From positions 158,838 to 222,837 of the forward strand of contig JANQPV010000037.1 in NCBI GenBank assembly GCA_028285305.1: a DNA stretch of 64,000 nt, read 5' to 3'. This DNA comes from Alphaproteobacteria bacterium. GTDB taxonomy: Bacteria; Pseudomonadota; Alphaproteobacteria; SMXP01. Shown one piece after another: positions 9,198-16,867 of the stretch (the first letter of the stretch is position 1; each line of letters opens with the position of its first letter). Both the position numbers and the translations under genes were made by a program. A model generated the notes under the pieces. The model saw only the letters and a program-made list of their open reading frames with translations, was not told where the DNA came from and made no database searches.

Positions 9198-10361
9198 TCA
9201 GGGTACCAGCTCAAAAACAAGTTTTGCCAACCGCTCCTCAATTTCCGAAACAACGGGCGTGTCGGCATCTATTATGCCGATATCCGTATTGATCTGAAAT
9301 GAGATCGCTGTGTCGTAATCGGGATAGTATTGCAAACTCGAAACATATCCGGGAATCCAGCCTCTGTGTCCCTGAGCAGGGCCGTAGTCGCCGCCCAAAT
9401 GTATGGATAATCCCAATCCGTAAAAGGAGCTGGGATCGGACCTTGATGTGGCAACACTGCTCGTTATCTCCGCCAAGCTAAATTTTCCGAGAAGATCACC
9501 AGAAATGTACTGATACCCCCAGTTGGCGAGGTCATCAGCCGTCGAATAGAAACCACCGCCCGCCCATTCTACGACTGGGTTCCAGACCATGTTGCCGGCG
9601 TCATCTGTTGTGAACTTGGGCAATCCGAATCCCGAAGCCGAAGAGACGTAGCCTCGAGCAAGACCATCAATGTCGATTCGGTTCGATGGCCCTGTGTTCT
9701 TTAGACGAGCAGGTTTAAGCAATCGCGACTGAACCAGCTCTTCGAATGAAAGATCTGTCGCTTCCTCAATGATCAGCCCAAGTATTAGGTATCCAGTGTC
9801 GCTATAAGACCAGCCTTCCCCGGCAGGAAACAGGGGGCTCTCATCCAGAACAAGGCTGATTAAACCTTCGGGGCCCAGCTCTGCGGCTTGGTCAAGGCCA
9901 ATCGCGGCAAATGCGGGCGCATGTACGTGATCCCGCAAGCCGGACGTATGCTGTAACAAATGCCGGATGGTCATCGTTTCGCCATTGGACAATCGCTCAA
10001 ACCAAACTTTGTTTCCAAGCCAGTCAGATATCGGAGCATCCAGTTTAAGTATGCCTTCGGCACTCAACTGCATCACACTGGCAGCCACATAGGTCTTGCC
10101 GATGCTCGCTGCGAGCATCGGTGTATCAGTCGTCATCAGACGGACGGCCTCCAAGTTGGCAAATCCCGCGGCGACAGACAGTGAAGTTTGACCATTTACA
10201 ACGGCTGCCGTTATCCCAGGGAAGTCGTACCCATCCAGTATCGCCGTTACTTCAGTCCGCAGTTGGGTTTCAAGTGTTGCGGTCTGTTTTGTTGGCACTG
10301 AACAGGCCGTGTTCAAACAAACGATGACCAATATGAGAGGGAGGCTCCGAGACGAATTCAT
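9198..10361 (-). CDS. Serine hydrolase, class C beta-lactamase-like
   Basis: 387 residues. The N-terminus is a hydrophobic export signal ending at a cysteine (LNTAC, Cys20) that may be lipidated, although the lipobox is not ideal. S86-I-G-K89 in MLAASIGKTYV is the nucleophile motif and YSDTGYLILG is the second (Y-x-N-like) motif; a late GHRGWIPGYVSS segment may give the KTG-equivalent. This is the penicillin-binding/esterase superfamily; peptidase, esterase or D-aminopeptidase activity are equally possible. The start codon overlaps the stop of the CPBP gene as ATGA, so the two are translationally coupled. Confidence 0.85.
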   Translation of the reverse strand: MNSSRSLPLILVIVCLNTACSVPTKQTATLETQLRTEVTAILDGYDFPGITAAVVNGQTSLSVAAGFANLEAVRLMTTDTPMLAASIGKTYVAASVMQLSAEGILKLDAPISDWLGNKVWFERLSNGETMTIRHLLQHTSGLRDHVHAPAFAAIGLDQAAELGPEGLISLVLDESPLFPAGEGWSYSDTGYLILGLIIEEATDLSFEELVQSRLLKPARLKNTGPSNRIDIDGLARGYVSSASGFGLPKFTTDDAGNMVWNPVVEWAGGGFYSTADDLANWGYQYISGDLLGKFSLAEITSSVATSRSDPSSFYGLGLSIHLGGDYGPAQGHRGWIPGYVSSLQYYPDYDTAISFQINTDIGIIDADTPVVSEIEERLAKLVFELVP

Positions 10362-11218
10362 AGAGCTGAGCGTCCTTGAGTGACTACACTTGTCGAGTGA
10401 TGGGGGATCACTCTGGTTACGGCCTTTCTTCTGGTGAACATCGTGTCACGATTCCACCAGACAACGAGTATTGTGACACCAACGAGAATCCAGGTGTCAT
10501 AGGGCTGGGCGTCGGGCCAGAAGGGATTGATGAGCTGCCAATGAAACAGCATCGGCCACAACAGACTACCACGCGAACTATTGAAAATGGGGGTCACTAA
10601 GATCGCGAGCGTTACATTGCCGACCAAAAAAGGAAAGAAGTCCCATCCGGCGAATACGGTTGTAGACAGAGAGAAGGCGGGCAGATGCCAAATGCCCCAA
10701 ACGAGCCCGATGATTGTTCCTGCCCAGATGGGAGCGACATGGCGTTGCAGAATCGGTTGCGCGAACCCTCTCCAACCAAACTCTTCAACTGGGCCGAGAA
10801 ACAACATTAGAAAGAGGACGGTTATCGGCCCGACAATCCCCTCCGGCGGAAGTGGCGCGAGCAACGGACCACTTTTGAGAAGGGAACCAATAACGAAGAC
10901 GATTGGAATCACAACAAGAATGAAGCCAACCCAACCGTGGGGACATCGCCACAAAACAAGGCGGGAAACAAACAACCCCAGTCCCGAGGGTCCTGCGAAA
11001 TAGAGCACCAATGAGATTGCCGCAATCGCGGGCGCCCAGGTTGCGAGAAAGAAGAACGGGTGTCCGCCGCTGATAGGTCCGAACTCTGCCGTCGCCCAGT
11101 CAGGAAAAATGACGTACATCCCGATAACGCTCCAGGTGATGCTGAAAGTCAGAACTCCAAAAACCAGCAGGGCGCGTGTGGGCACGCGATCGTCTCGCTT
11201 GGGGGTTTGAGTTTCCAT
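10358..11218 (-). CDS. CPBP-family intramembrane glutamic protease
   Basis: About 286 residues with seven or eight hydrophobic segments. Motif 1 is GPVEEFGWRGFAQPIL, with the Glu-Glu pair and conserved Arg, and motif 2 is GLVWGIWHLPAF, the F/W-x3-H pattern; a later WQLINPF supplies another polar site. These define the CPBP (CAAX protease / bacteriocin-processing, Abi) family of membrane metallo- or glutamic proteases. Bacterial members are often linked to bacteriocin self-immunity or peptide processing; no bacteriocin gene is visible here. ATG at 11218 follows GGAGG; ATG 36 nt upstream is less likely. Co-transcribed with the serine hydrolase and divergent from the AraC-type gene. Confidence 0.87.
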   Translation of the reverse strand: METQTPKRDDRVPTRALLVFGVLTFSITWSVIGMYVIFPDWATAEFGPISGGHPFFFLATWAPAIAAISLVLYFAGPSGLGLFVSRLVLWRCPHGWVGFILVVIPIVFVIGSLLKSGPLLAPLPPEGIVGPITVLFLMLFLGPVEEFGWRGFAQPILQRHVAPIWAGTIIGLVWGIWHLPAFSLSTTVFAGWDFFPFLVGNVTLAILVTPIFNSSRGSLLWPMLFHWQLINPFWPDAQPYDTWILVGVTILVVWWNRDTMFTRRKAVTRVIPHHSTSVVTQGRSAL

Positions 11219-11406
11219 CACTTGTTGCCTCCCTGGGTGCCGTCTGGATATCAATCCAGCAAAAAGCGCGTAAGACCGCGACCTGGCGTGAGGGCTCGTA
11301 CTTCCCGCTACGTGATTTCGCCAGGCTGTGAAATGACTTTGGAAGTGCGAACCTTCGATTTACAGATGACGCACGTCGCGCCAAACGAGAGGAGAAGAAC
11401 TCGCTA

Positions 11407-12648
11407 GTGCACCAGGTGCTTTTGACGATCGCCGTCGCGCAAACTTTCTTCGCGGCCCTGATACTTGTATTGGGAAAGAAGGAGGAACGGTCTCGATCCG
11501 CCGCATTGTTGGGCGGATTTGTTTTCGTATACGGCGTTTCGTTCTTCCAAGAGCTGGAACTGTTCTCTCGATTAAGTGCAGGGGCACCGTTTTTGGTGCC
11601 TCTCTCGTTCTTCTTCTATTTCTTGATCGGCCCCACATTCTATTTTTACATCAAAGACATCACCAAAGGCGCCGATCAACCTTTGGTGCGCAACTGGCCC
11701 CTGCATATCGCCCCGATCGTCCTTGGGGTTCTCTTTATGTCAGCGTGGGTGATGATGAGCGAAGATGCTCGTCAGTCTGCCATCAGCAATGAATTCTGGC
11801 CAATCGAAGGGCCCATAACTCCATTTGCTGTTTCAATTTTTCTGGCGCAGATGATCAGCCATATCCAGGTTTTCTCCTACCTAATGGGTAGCTTGAGGCT
11901 GCTTTATGAGCACCTTTCTCGCATTCGAGATCTGTTTTCAAATCTTGAGAACAAAACGTTGGGTTGGCTGAGGCTCGCTATACTGGCTCTCACAGCGATT
12001 TGGTTTACCGACCTGGTGACGGATATTGGCTACATATTTGGTTGGTTCGGCCGCTTGGGCGAAATCGTATTCACTTTCGGCGAGCTGATGTTGTTTTATT
12101 TCGTTACGATTTGCGGTCTTCGTCAGCCTACAATCATTGTTCAAGAGCAATCGGACGCAACTGACTTCGGCAATGCCAAAGTCGATATCGTGAGCGTTTC
12201 AAGCGAGGGCGGTCATGCTTTAACGCACGATCGGCCGATCGCGTCGGCTCCTAAGTCCGAATCCCGCACGAAGTACGCCAAGTCCGCGCTCGACGAAACG
12301 CACATGAAACGCATTGCTGAAAAACTAGAGCAGGCGATGGTGAACGATCGGCTCTTTACCGACAGCTCATTGACACTTGCAGACCTCAGCAAGAACATCC
12401 GCACACCGCAGAACTATGTTTCTCAGACGCTGAATCAACAATTGGGGCTGAAGTTCTATGATTACATTGCACGCCATCGGATCGAAGCGGCAAAAGCAAT
12501 GTTGTCGGACAACAAAAATGGGAGCACAGTCCTATCGATAGCGCTCGATGTAGGGTTCAATTCTAAGTCCACATTCAATGCGGCGTTCAAGCGCATTGTC
12601 GGCTCAACACCCTCTCAGTTCAGGCAAGAACAACACGACAAGACCTGA
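11407..12648 (+). CDS. Membrane-anchored AraC-family transcriptional regulator
   Basis: 413 residues. The first 230 contain about seven hydrophobic segments (LTIAVAQTFFAALILVLG, FLVPLSFFFYFLIGPTF, IAPIVLGVLFMSAWVMM and so on), a 7TM sensor module. The C-terminal 110 residues are an AraC DNA-binding domain: SLTLADLSKNIRTPQNYVS, then YIARHRIEAAKAML and SIALDVGFNSKSTFNAAFKR, ending in GSTPSQFR. Such proteins couple a membrane signal to transcription. Start is GTG with AGGAG about 10 nt upstream. It faces the CPBP/serine-hydrolase pair and precedes the OmpV-like gene, so both are candidate targets. Confidence 0.88.
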   Translation: MHQVLLTIAVAQTFFAALILVLGKKEERSRSAALLGGFVFVYGVSFFQELELFSRLSAGAPFLVPLSFFFYFLIGPTFYFYIKDITKGADQPLVRNWPLHIAPIVLGVLFMSAWVMMSEDARQSAISNEFWPIEGPITPFAVSIFLAQMISHIQVFSYLMGSLRLLYEHLSRIRDLFSNLENKTLGWLRLAILALTAIWFTDLVTDIGYIFGWFGRLGEIVFTFGELMLFYFVTICGLRQPTIIVQEQSDATDFGNAKVDIVSVSSEGGHALTHDRPIASAPKSESRTKYAKSALDETHMKRIAEKLEQAMVNDRLFTDSSLTLADLSKNIRTPQNYVSQTLNQQLGLKFYDYIARHRIEAAKAMLSDNKNGSTVLSIALDVGFNSKSTFNAAFKRIVGSTPSQFRQEQHDKT

Positions 12649-12674
12649 AGAGGTGTGGGTGTCCGCGCGCATAG

Positions 12675-12742
12675 GCACGGTCGCCAATCCGTGCGAATGA
12701 GTTCTTTCTCTCGTTCATTCATGAACCTGAAACGAGAAAGAA
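12675..12742 (+). promoter_or_regulatory. Two hairpins between AraC-type gene and ompV-like gene
   Basis: The first hairpin is GCACGG (12675-12680) pairing with CCGTGC (12689-12694) across an 8-nt loop. The second pairs TTCTTTCTC..GTT (12702-12714) with AACGAGAAAGAA (12731-12742), with a two-base bulge, and ends 7 nt before the ompV-like ATG. Neither has a U-tract. They may be operators, or an mRNA structure over the translation start. Confidence 0.4.
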
Positions 12743-12749
12743 GTCCAAC

Positions 12750-13508
12750 ATGACGCTCCAAAACAAGACCGCAATTGCCGCCGCCGTCATCTTAGGGTGT
12801 GCGAACAATGCTTTGGCTGAGACGGACCAGATCCAGTTTTCCGTTGGTCTCGGCGCGATGCATATCTCCGATCATTATGCCGGTGATAACGACGAGACTC
12901 TTATTGTACCTCTGGTCAGTATCACATCAAACCGCTTCGCGGTCGATGTTCTGGAGGGCGCATCTTTTTCGTTTTTTCGAAACGACACATTGGATCTCAA
13001 GCTTCTTGCCACTCCTAGGTTTACCAACCTCGATGATCCAGACGCAGATGAACTACGAGGAATCGATCGGCAAGCAACGCTCGACGTTGGGTTGGGTTTT
13101 GACTATGCAATTGGGGAAACTATTTTCTCAACGTCGTTCCTCGCCGAAGTCACAGGCGAGCATAACGGCTACGAAATTGACGCAAAAGTTGGACGCGTTG
13201 AACCTGTTGGCAAAGCTTTGGTTGCTTATGCAATTGGAGCTTCTTGGCAAAGCCAAAATCTCAGCGACTATCGCTTTGGGGTTCGTGCCTCTGAAGCGCT
13301 GATCGATAGGCCTGCTTTCACGGCAAACGCATCTATTGCACCTTATGCTGAGATTTTTACTCAGTATCTAGTTTCGAATAAGTGGGCCATTATTGGAGGC
13401 GGGCAGTTCACACTGCTGGCGGGCGACGCGAAAGACAGCCCCATTGTTAGCTCGGATATTTCTTTTGCTGTGTTTTCGGGGATCGCGAGAAAGTTTTCGT
13501 GTTGTTAG
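12750..13508 (+). CDS. MipA/OmpV-family outer-membrane protein
   Basis: 252 residues with a signal peptide (MTLQNKTAIAAAVILGC, cleavage near NALA-E). The mature protein is amphipathic beta-strand rich, with the family pattern FSVGLGAMHISDHYAGDND near the start (exposed G-x-G-x-x-x-x-D-x-Y-x-G), LLATPRF, GLGFDYAIGETIFSTSF, and a C-terminal FSGIARKFSCC. Homologues assemble as outer-membrane beta-barrels; MipA scaffolds murein synthases with MltA. The two terminal cysteines are unusual for an outer-membrane protein, which normally ends in an aromatic residue. It may be controlled by the AraC-type regulator just upstream. Confidence 0.8.
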   Translation: MTLQNKTAIAAAVILGCANNALAETDQIQFSVGLGAMHISDHYAGDNDETLIVPLVSITSNRFAVDVLEGASFSFFRNDTLDLKLLATPRFTNLDDPDADELRGIDRQATLDVGLGFDYAIGETIFSTSFLAEVTGEHNGYEIDAKVGRVEPVGKALVAYAIGASWQSQNLSDYRFGVRASEALIDRPAFTANASIAPYAEIFTQYLVSNKWAIIGGGQFTLLAGDAKDSPIVSSDISFAVFSGIARKFSCC

Positions 13509-13611
13509 CGCCCATCAAGCACTTCGCGATTACGGCGGTCTTGCTGGTCTTTTGCACCACACAAAGCAATGTCAACAATGGGCCGAGGTTTGCCAATGCG
13601 AATTAGCGGGC

Positions 13612-15177
13612 TTAGTGCCGTGCGGCGATGTTCAAGAGGGCCCTGTCGATCCGGGACAATGCGGAGGGCGAGTCCAGCGGCCGGTCGTTCACGATAATGG
13701 AAAAGACCAAAGTCTGCCCGCTTTTGGCTTGCATGTAGCCGGACAAGGCATCTGCGTGATTGAGCGACCCCGTCTTGGCAAAGATTTTTCCCTCTAACGC
13801 CGTTCCGCGGAATCGATATTTCAGTGTTCCAACCGTTGCGCCGCCGACGGGCAAGCTGGCGCGATAGGCGTCCCCCCAAGGCGCGGCGGCCGCGTAGCGC
13901 AGAAGGGCTGTAACGGCCGCAGGCGTGACGCGGTTGTAGCTGGACAGGCCCGAACCGTCGGCAATGTCATATGATGAGCGCGTTACTCCAACGTCTTCCA
14001 AGAACTCTTGGATGTGCAGCAACCCACAAAAGGAAGAGCCTCTCCCGGCCACGTGGCCCAACTGGCGCAGCAGAACCTCGGCATACAGATTCAGACTCTT
14101 TCGATTGATTTCGGTCACGACCTCGCGGAGCGGCGCAGGAGGGAGGGACGCGATGACGGTTTGGTTAGGCACTACCTGACCTCTTGGTACGCACCGCAAT
14201 GAAGCGGCCGGATCGTTCGGATTGGTTGGCTTAGGTTCGTCAGCATACTGGAGGGGCCGGCGCCGGGTTCGCAGTTCCCCCAAAACCGACACGCCATTCG
14301 CCTCCAGCGCCCTCTTGAAGTACCAAGCGGCCAGGTGCGCGGGATTGTCGACTGCCAGATCGAGTTTCACAGATTTCGATCCGACGGGCAGCTCGCCGTA
14401 GAGCCGCGCCGTTCGCTCGCCGATGCGCCGTTCCAACCGCAATGCTCTCGGCGTGTCTGCCTTGCTGGTCGTCGCCTCGTTGCGGAGACCGAAATAGCTT
14501 GGTCCGGCACCGACCCACGACGCACGCACGCTGGCTCCCGGAGCGCCCGCAGGGGAGACTCTCAAGGGAAGGATATTGTCGTTCACAGCGATCGCCGAGA
14601 TAGATGTTCCGTGGCCAAATTTAAGGTCGTCCCAGCTCCATCCCAGGGGCCTCCGCTCATCGGCGAACCAGCGATCGTCGCCGACAATATCGCCCACCTC
14701 TGCGATCCCCACCGCCGCCACGGCTTTTGCTAAGGTTTCAATACATCGCGAGCGGCAATCCGTACCGAACCCAACAGTCGGATCCCCGCGCCCCACGAGC
14801 GCAAGGGTTGGCGGCCCCGCCTCCGCCGGCTCCGATACGACCCGCAATCCAGGCTCTAGAGCCGACAACTTTGCCTCTGCCGCGAGCGCCGCCGCCGTTA
14901 CGAACAATTTGGCGTTAGAGGCCGGCACAAATCGTTCGTCCGCCCGGTGCGCCACAAGCACCTTGCCGTCTAGATCGGTCACCGAAATCCCATACCGAAG
15001 CCCGGCAAGGGGTGAGTGGGTTTCACCTCTGCTGGAGGCTTCACCATGAACCGGGATGGTCGCACTGGCCAGAATGGCGGTTCCCACGACAATGCTCCGC
15101 CAACAACGGCACACGCCGCGCCAGGCCGAAACTTTGTCTTTCGCCGCGCGTCTCATCGATAAGAAGACTTCCTCCAT
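13612..15177 (-). CDS. dacB: D-alanyl-D-alanine carboxypeptidase/endopeptidase, PBP4 type
   Basis: 521 residues. A hydrophobic segment around residues 28-42 acts as a signal sequence ending near VHGEA. All three active-site motifs of class C penicillin-binding proteins are present: PASNAK (S87-x-x-K90), DGSGLSSYN (S-x-N) and FAKTGSLNHADALSGY (KTG). The large insertion between motifs 1 and 2 is typical for PBP4. It trims or cleaves D-Ala cross-links of murein in the periplasm. ATG at 15177 follows AAAAGGGGCAGAG; an internal ATG (residue 8) is an alternative. Single gene, convergent with the OmpV-like gene. Confidence 0.9.
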   Translation of the reverse strand: MEEVFLSMRRAAKDKVSAWRGVCRCWRSIVVGTAILASATIPVHGEASSRGETHSPLAGLRYGISVTDLDGKVLVAHRADERFVPASNAKLFVTAAALAAEAKLSALEPGLRVVSEPAEAGPPTLALVGRGDPTVGFGTDCRSRCIETLAKAVAAVGIAEVGDIVGDDRWFADERRPLGWSWDDLKFGHGTSISAIAVNDNILPLRVSPAGAPGASVRASWVGAGPSYFGLRNEATTSKADTPRALRLERRIGERTARLYGELPVGSKSVKLDLAVDNPAHLAAWYFKRALEANGVSVLGELRTRRRPLQYADEPKPTNPNDPAASLRCVPRGQVVPNQTVIASLPPAPLREVVTEINRKSLNLYAEVLLRQLGHVAGRGSSFCGLLHIQEFLEDVGVTRSSYDIADGSGLSSYNRVTPAAVTALLRYAAAAPWGDAYRASLPVGGATVGTLKYRFRGTALEGKIFAKTGSLNHADALSGYMQAKSGQTLVFSIIVNDRPLDSPSALSRIDRALLNIAARH

Positions 15178-15617
15178 TCGCTCTGCCCCTTTTGGATCCT
15201 GTCGATAGGATCGCCTCTACATGATGCAAGCAGATTAGAGCAAACCAGCCTTCGGTTCCAGCACGCGAGCGCCCCTTGCTCTCACGACCCCAACAGTTCA
15301 AGCGACGTGATGAGCGCGTGGACGCTGAGCCGCGTTAATTTCCGCCTACTGTTCAAATGCCGGTGATGGCCAAAGTGATAGTGTACGGAGGGAGGCGACA
15401 CCTTGGCAACTTTGCCCCCCCCCCGAGAGAGGCCCGCGCCGCTCATGCTTCTGAAGATCTCTAGTTTCAGACGTGTGCGCTTATGCCGGCGTCAAGGGCG
15501 TCGGTATAGGCGCACGTTGCTCTAGATATCGCCTGCCAAGCCTGCTAATTTCGCCAAATCGATCGCAGCACAAAGTCGCGCAAGAGCGTCGGCTACGCAC
15601 GTAAAGAGGGGCGGAAT
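15178..15617. other. 440-bp intergenic region with a C10 tract
   Basis: Divergent spacer between dacB and the redoxin selenoprotein gene. No convincing gene is seen on either strand. It contains a run of ten C residues at 15415-15424. The last 12 bp carry GAGGGGCGGA, the ribosome site of the downstream gene. Promoters of both genes must lie here but I could not place them with confidence. Confidence 0.5.
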
Positions 15618-16760
15618 ATGGCAGAAACTATGATGGCTTATCCTGAGCTTCGACACCCGTTCGAAGCAACACCGGTACATTCCGAAGGCAGCACGACCGT
15701 CCTCTATGGCGGCAATGCGGTCACACTCACCGATACCGGCAGCGGCGATAAGCTGCTGATCGATCCAGCTGATCTCTCGCGCATCAACGGATTCGAGCTG
15801 AAACCCGAAGGGGCCTGCCGCGGGGATCTATGCATACCGCTCCCGGATGGAGCGCTGGTGGAGCAAGACGGAAAAGGCTGGTTCGACTTGACCGGGTTTG
15901 CCGAGCATGTTGGACAGCCCTACGTCGCTGATGTCGAGGCTCGCGTCTGGAGTTTCAGCGACGTGCCCGCCACACGGGACGATATGCGCGTGAACGCGAT
16001 GGCGCCCGACCTTGCGTTAACCGACCGATCAGGTGAAGTCATTCGTATCGCCGACCTGAAGGGGAAGAAAGCGCTGATCGTTACGTGGTCGTCTTGGTGA
16101 GGCTGCATGTTTGATGTGCCCGTGTGGCAACAACTGTATACAGAAATCAATGATGAGAACTTTGTCATGATCGTGGTGGCGGAAGACACCGGCGGCGAAG
16201 CGACGGCGGGTCCCATATTCGACGCGGCCAACCCGACTTACGTACAGGTCATCGACCCCGATCATTTGGTAAGCAGCGCGTTTAACTTCGTGAACGTCCC
16301 ATCGGCAGCTTGGATTGACGAAGAAGGCCGCATTGTGCGGATCGATGAAGGCACTTACTCCAAGATCCATACCTTCGGCGAGGGCGATCAAGCGTTCGAA
16401 TTTGGCAATGACGTCTACGCGCCCGCCGTGAAGGATTGGGTCGCTAAGGGCGCCGACAGCGTGCACGTGCAATCGGCAGCGCAGGTCACCGGCAACATTC
16501 GTCAGCACTCGGCCGATCAGCTCAAAGCGGATGCAGCGTTTCGCCTGGGCAACCTCTTCCGGGCGCACGGTCAAGAAGCAAAGGCGGAGCGGTACTGGGA
16601 AATGGCGCGCAGCCTCAATCCGGACAGCATCAACTTCCTTCGCCAAGATTTGACGCTGAGCGAGGAAGGGTCCGCCGGAGAAACGTTTTTTGGCGTTATG
16701 GGCAAGTACATGTCCGAAGGGAAAGACCTGTATAGGCCACTCGACATCGAGAAGAGTTAG
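15618..16760 (+). CDS. Thioredoxin-like (redoxin) selenoprotein, Sec161 at in-frame UGA
   Basis: Two open frames (15618-16097 and 16101-16760) are in the same frame, separated only by TGA at 16098-16100. Read as selenocysteine, the product is 380 residues. The UGA follows KALIVTWSSW and precedes GCMFDVPVWQQL, exactly where a redoxin has the first cysteine of its WCGxC active site. The next cysteine is at +2 (U161-G-C163), not +3. Upstream, NAMAPDLALTDRSGEV is the normal redoxin entry strand; downstream, VNVPSAAWIDEEGRIVR gives the cis-proline region. Residues about 300-345 look like a TPR unit (AAFRLGNLFRAHGQEAKAE). No signal peptide, so cytosolic. The N-terminal 110 residues contain a CRGDLC pair and are unassigned. 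ATG follows GAGGGGCGGA. Possible alternatives are a decayed gene or a separate start at 16107, but a stem-loop at 16111-16133 supports Sec insertion. Confidence 0.82.
16111..16133 (+). promoter_or_regulatory. Candidate bacterial SECIS element (redoxin selenoprotein)
   Basis: In the mRNA just after the UGA, UGCC (16117-16120) pairs with GGCA (16126-16129) around a CGUGU loop. A lower helix UUG/CAA (16111-16113 with 16131-16133) is separated by a small asymmetric internal loop. The loop G is its second base, 22 nt after the UGA. Bacterial SECIS elements need a short stem within roughly 16-37 nt of the UGA and a G in the first two loop bases. The stem is short, so this is weaker than the element at 51913. 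Confidence 0.65.
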
Positions 16761-16867
16761 CCCCCAAGGCGCCGGTCCAATTTGAGGAGCGCTGCTCCTC
16801 GAATGAGGTCGCGGCCTATCGAAAGCAGGCTAAACTGTGTGAATCTCAGGGTGCAGTCTCTGCAGAT

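Noticed and set aside
16101-16120. Hairpin directly after the redoxin UGA (GGC-U-GCAU/AUGU-GCC, GUUUG loop)
   Set aside because: It also has a bulged U and loop G, but the loop is only about 9 nt from the UGA, too near for SelB-dependent decoding. The hairpin 10 nt later is preferred.
16107-16760. Independent gene from ATG 16107
   Set aside because: No ribosome site, and it begins inside the thioredoxin fold without its first strands.
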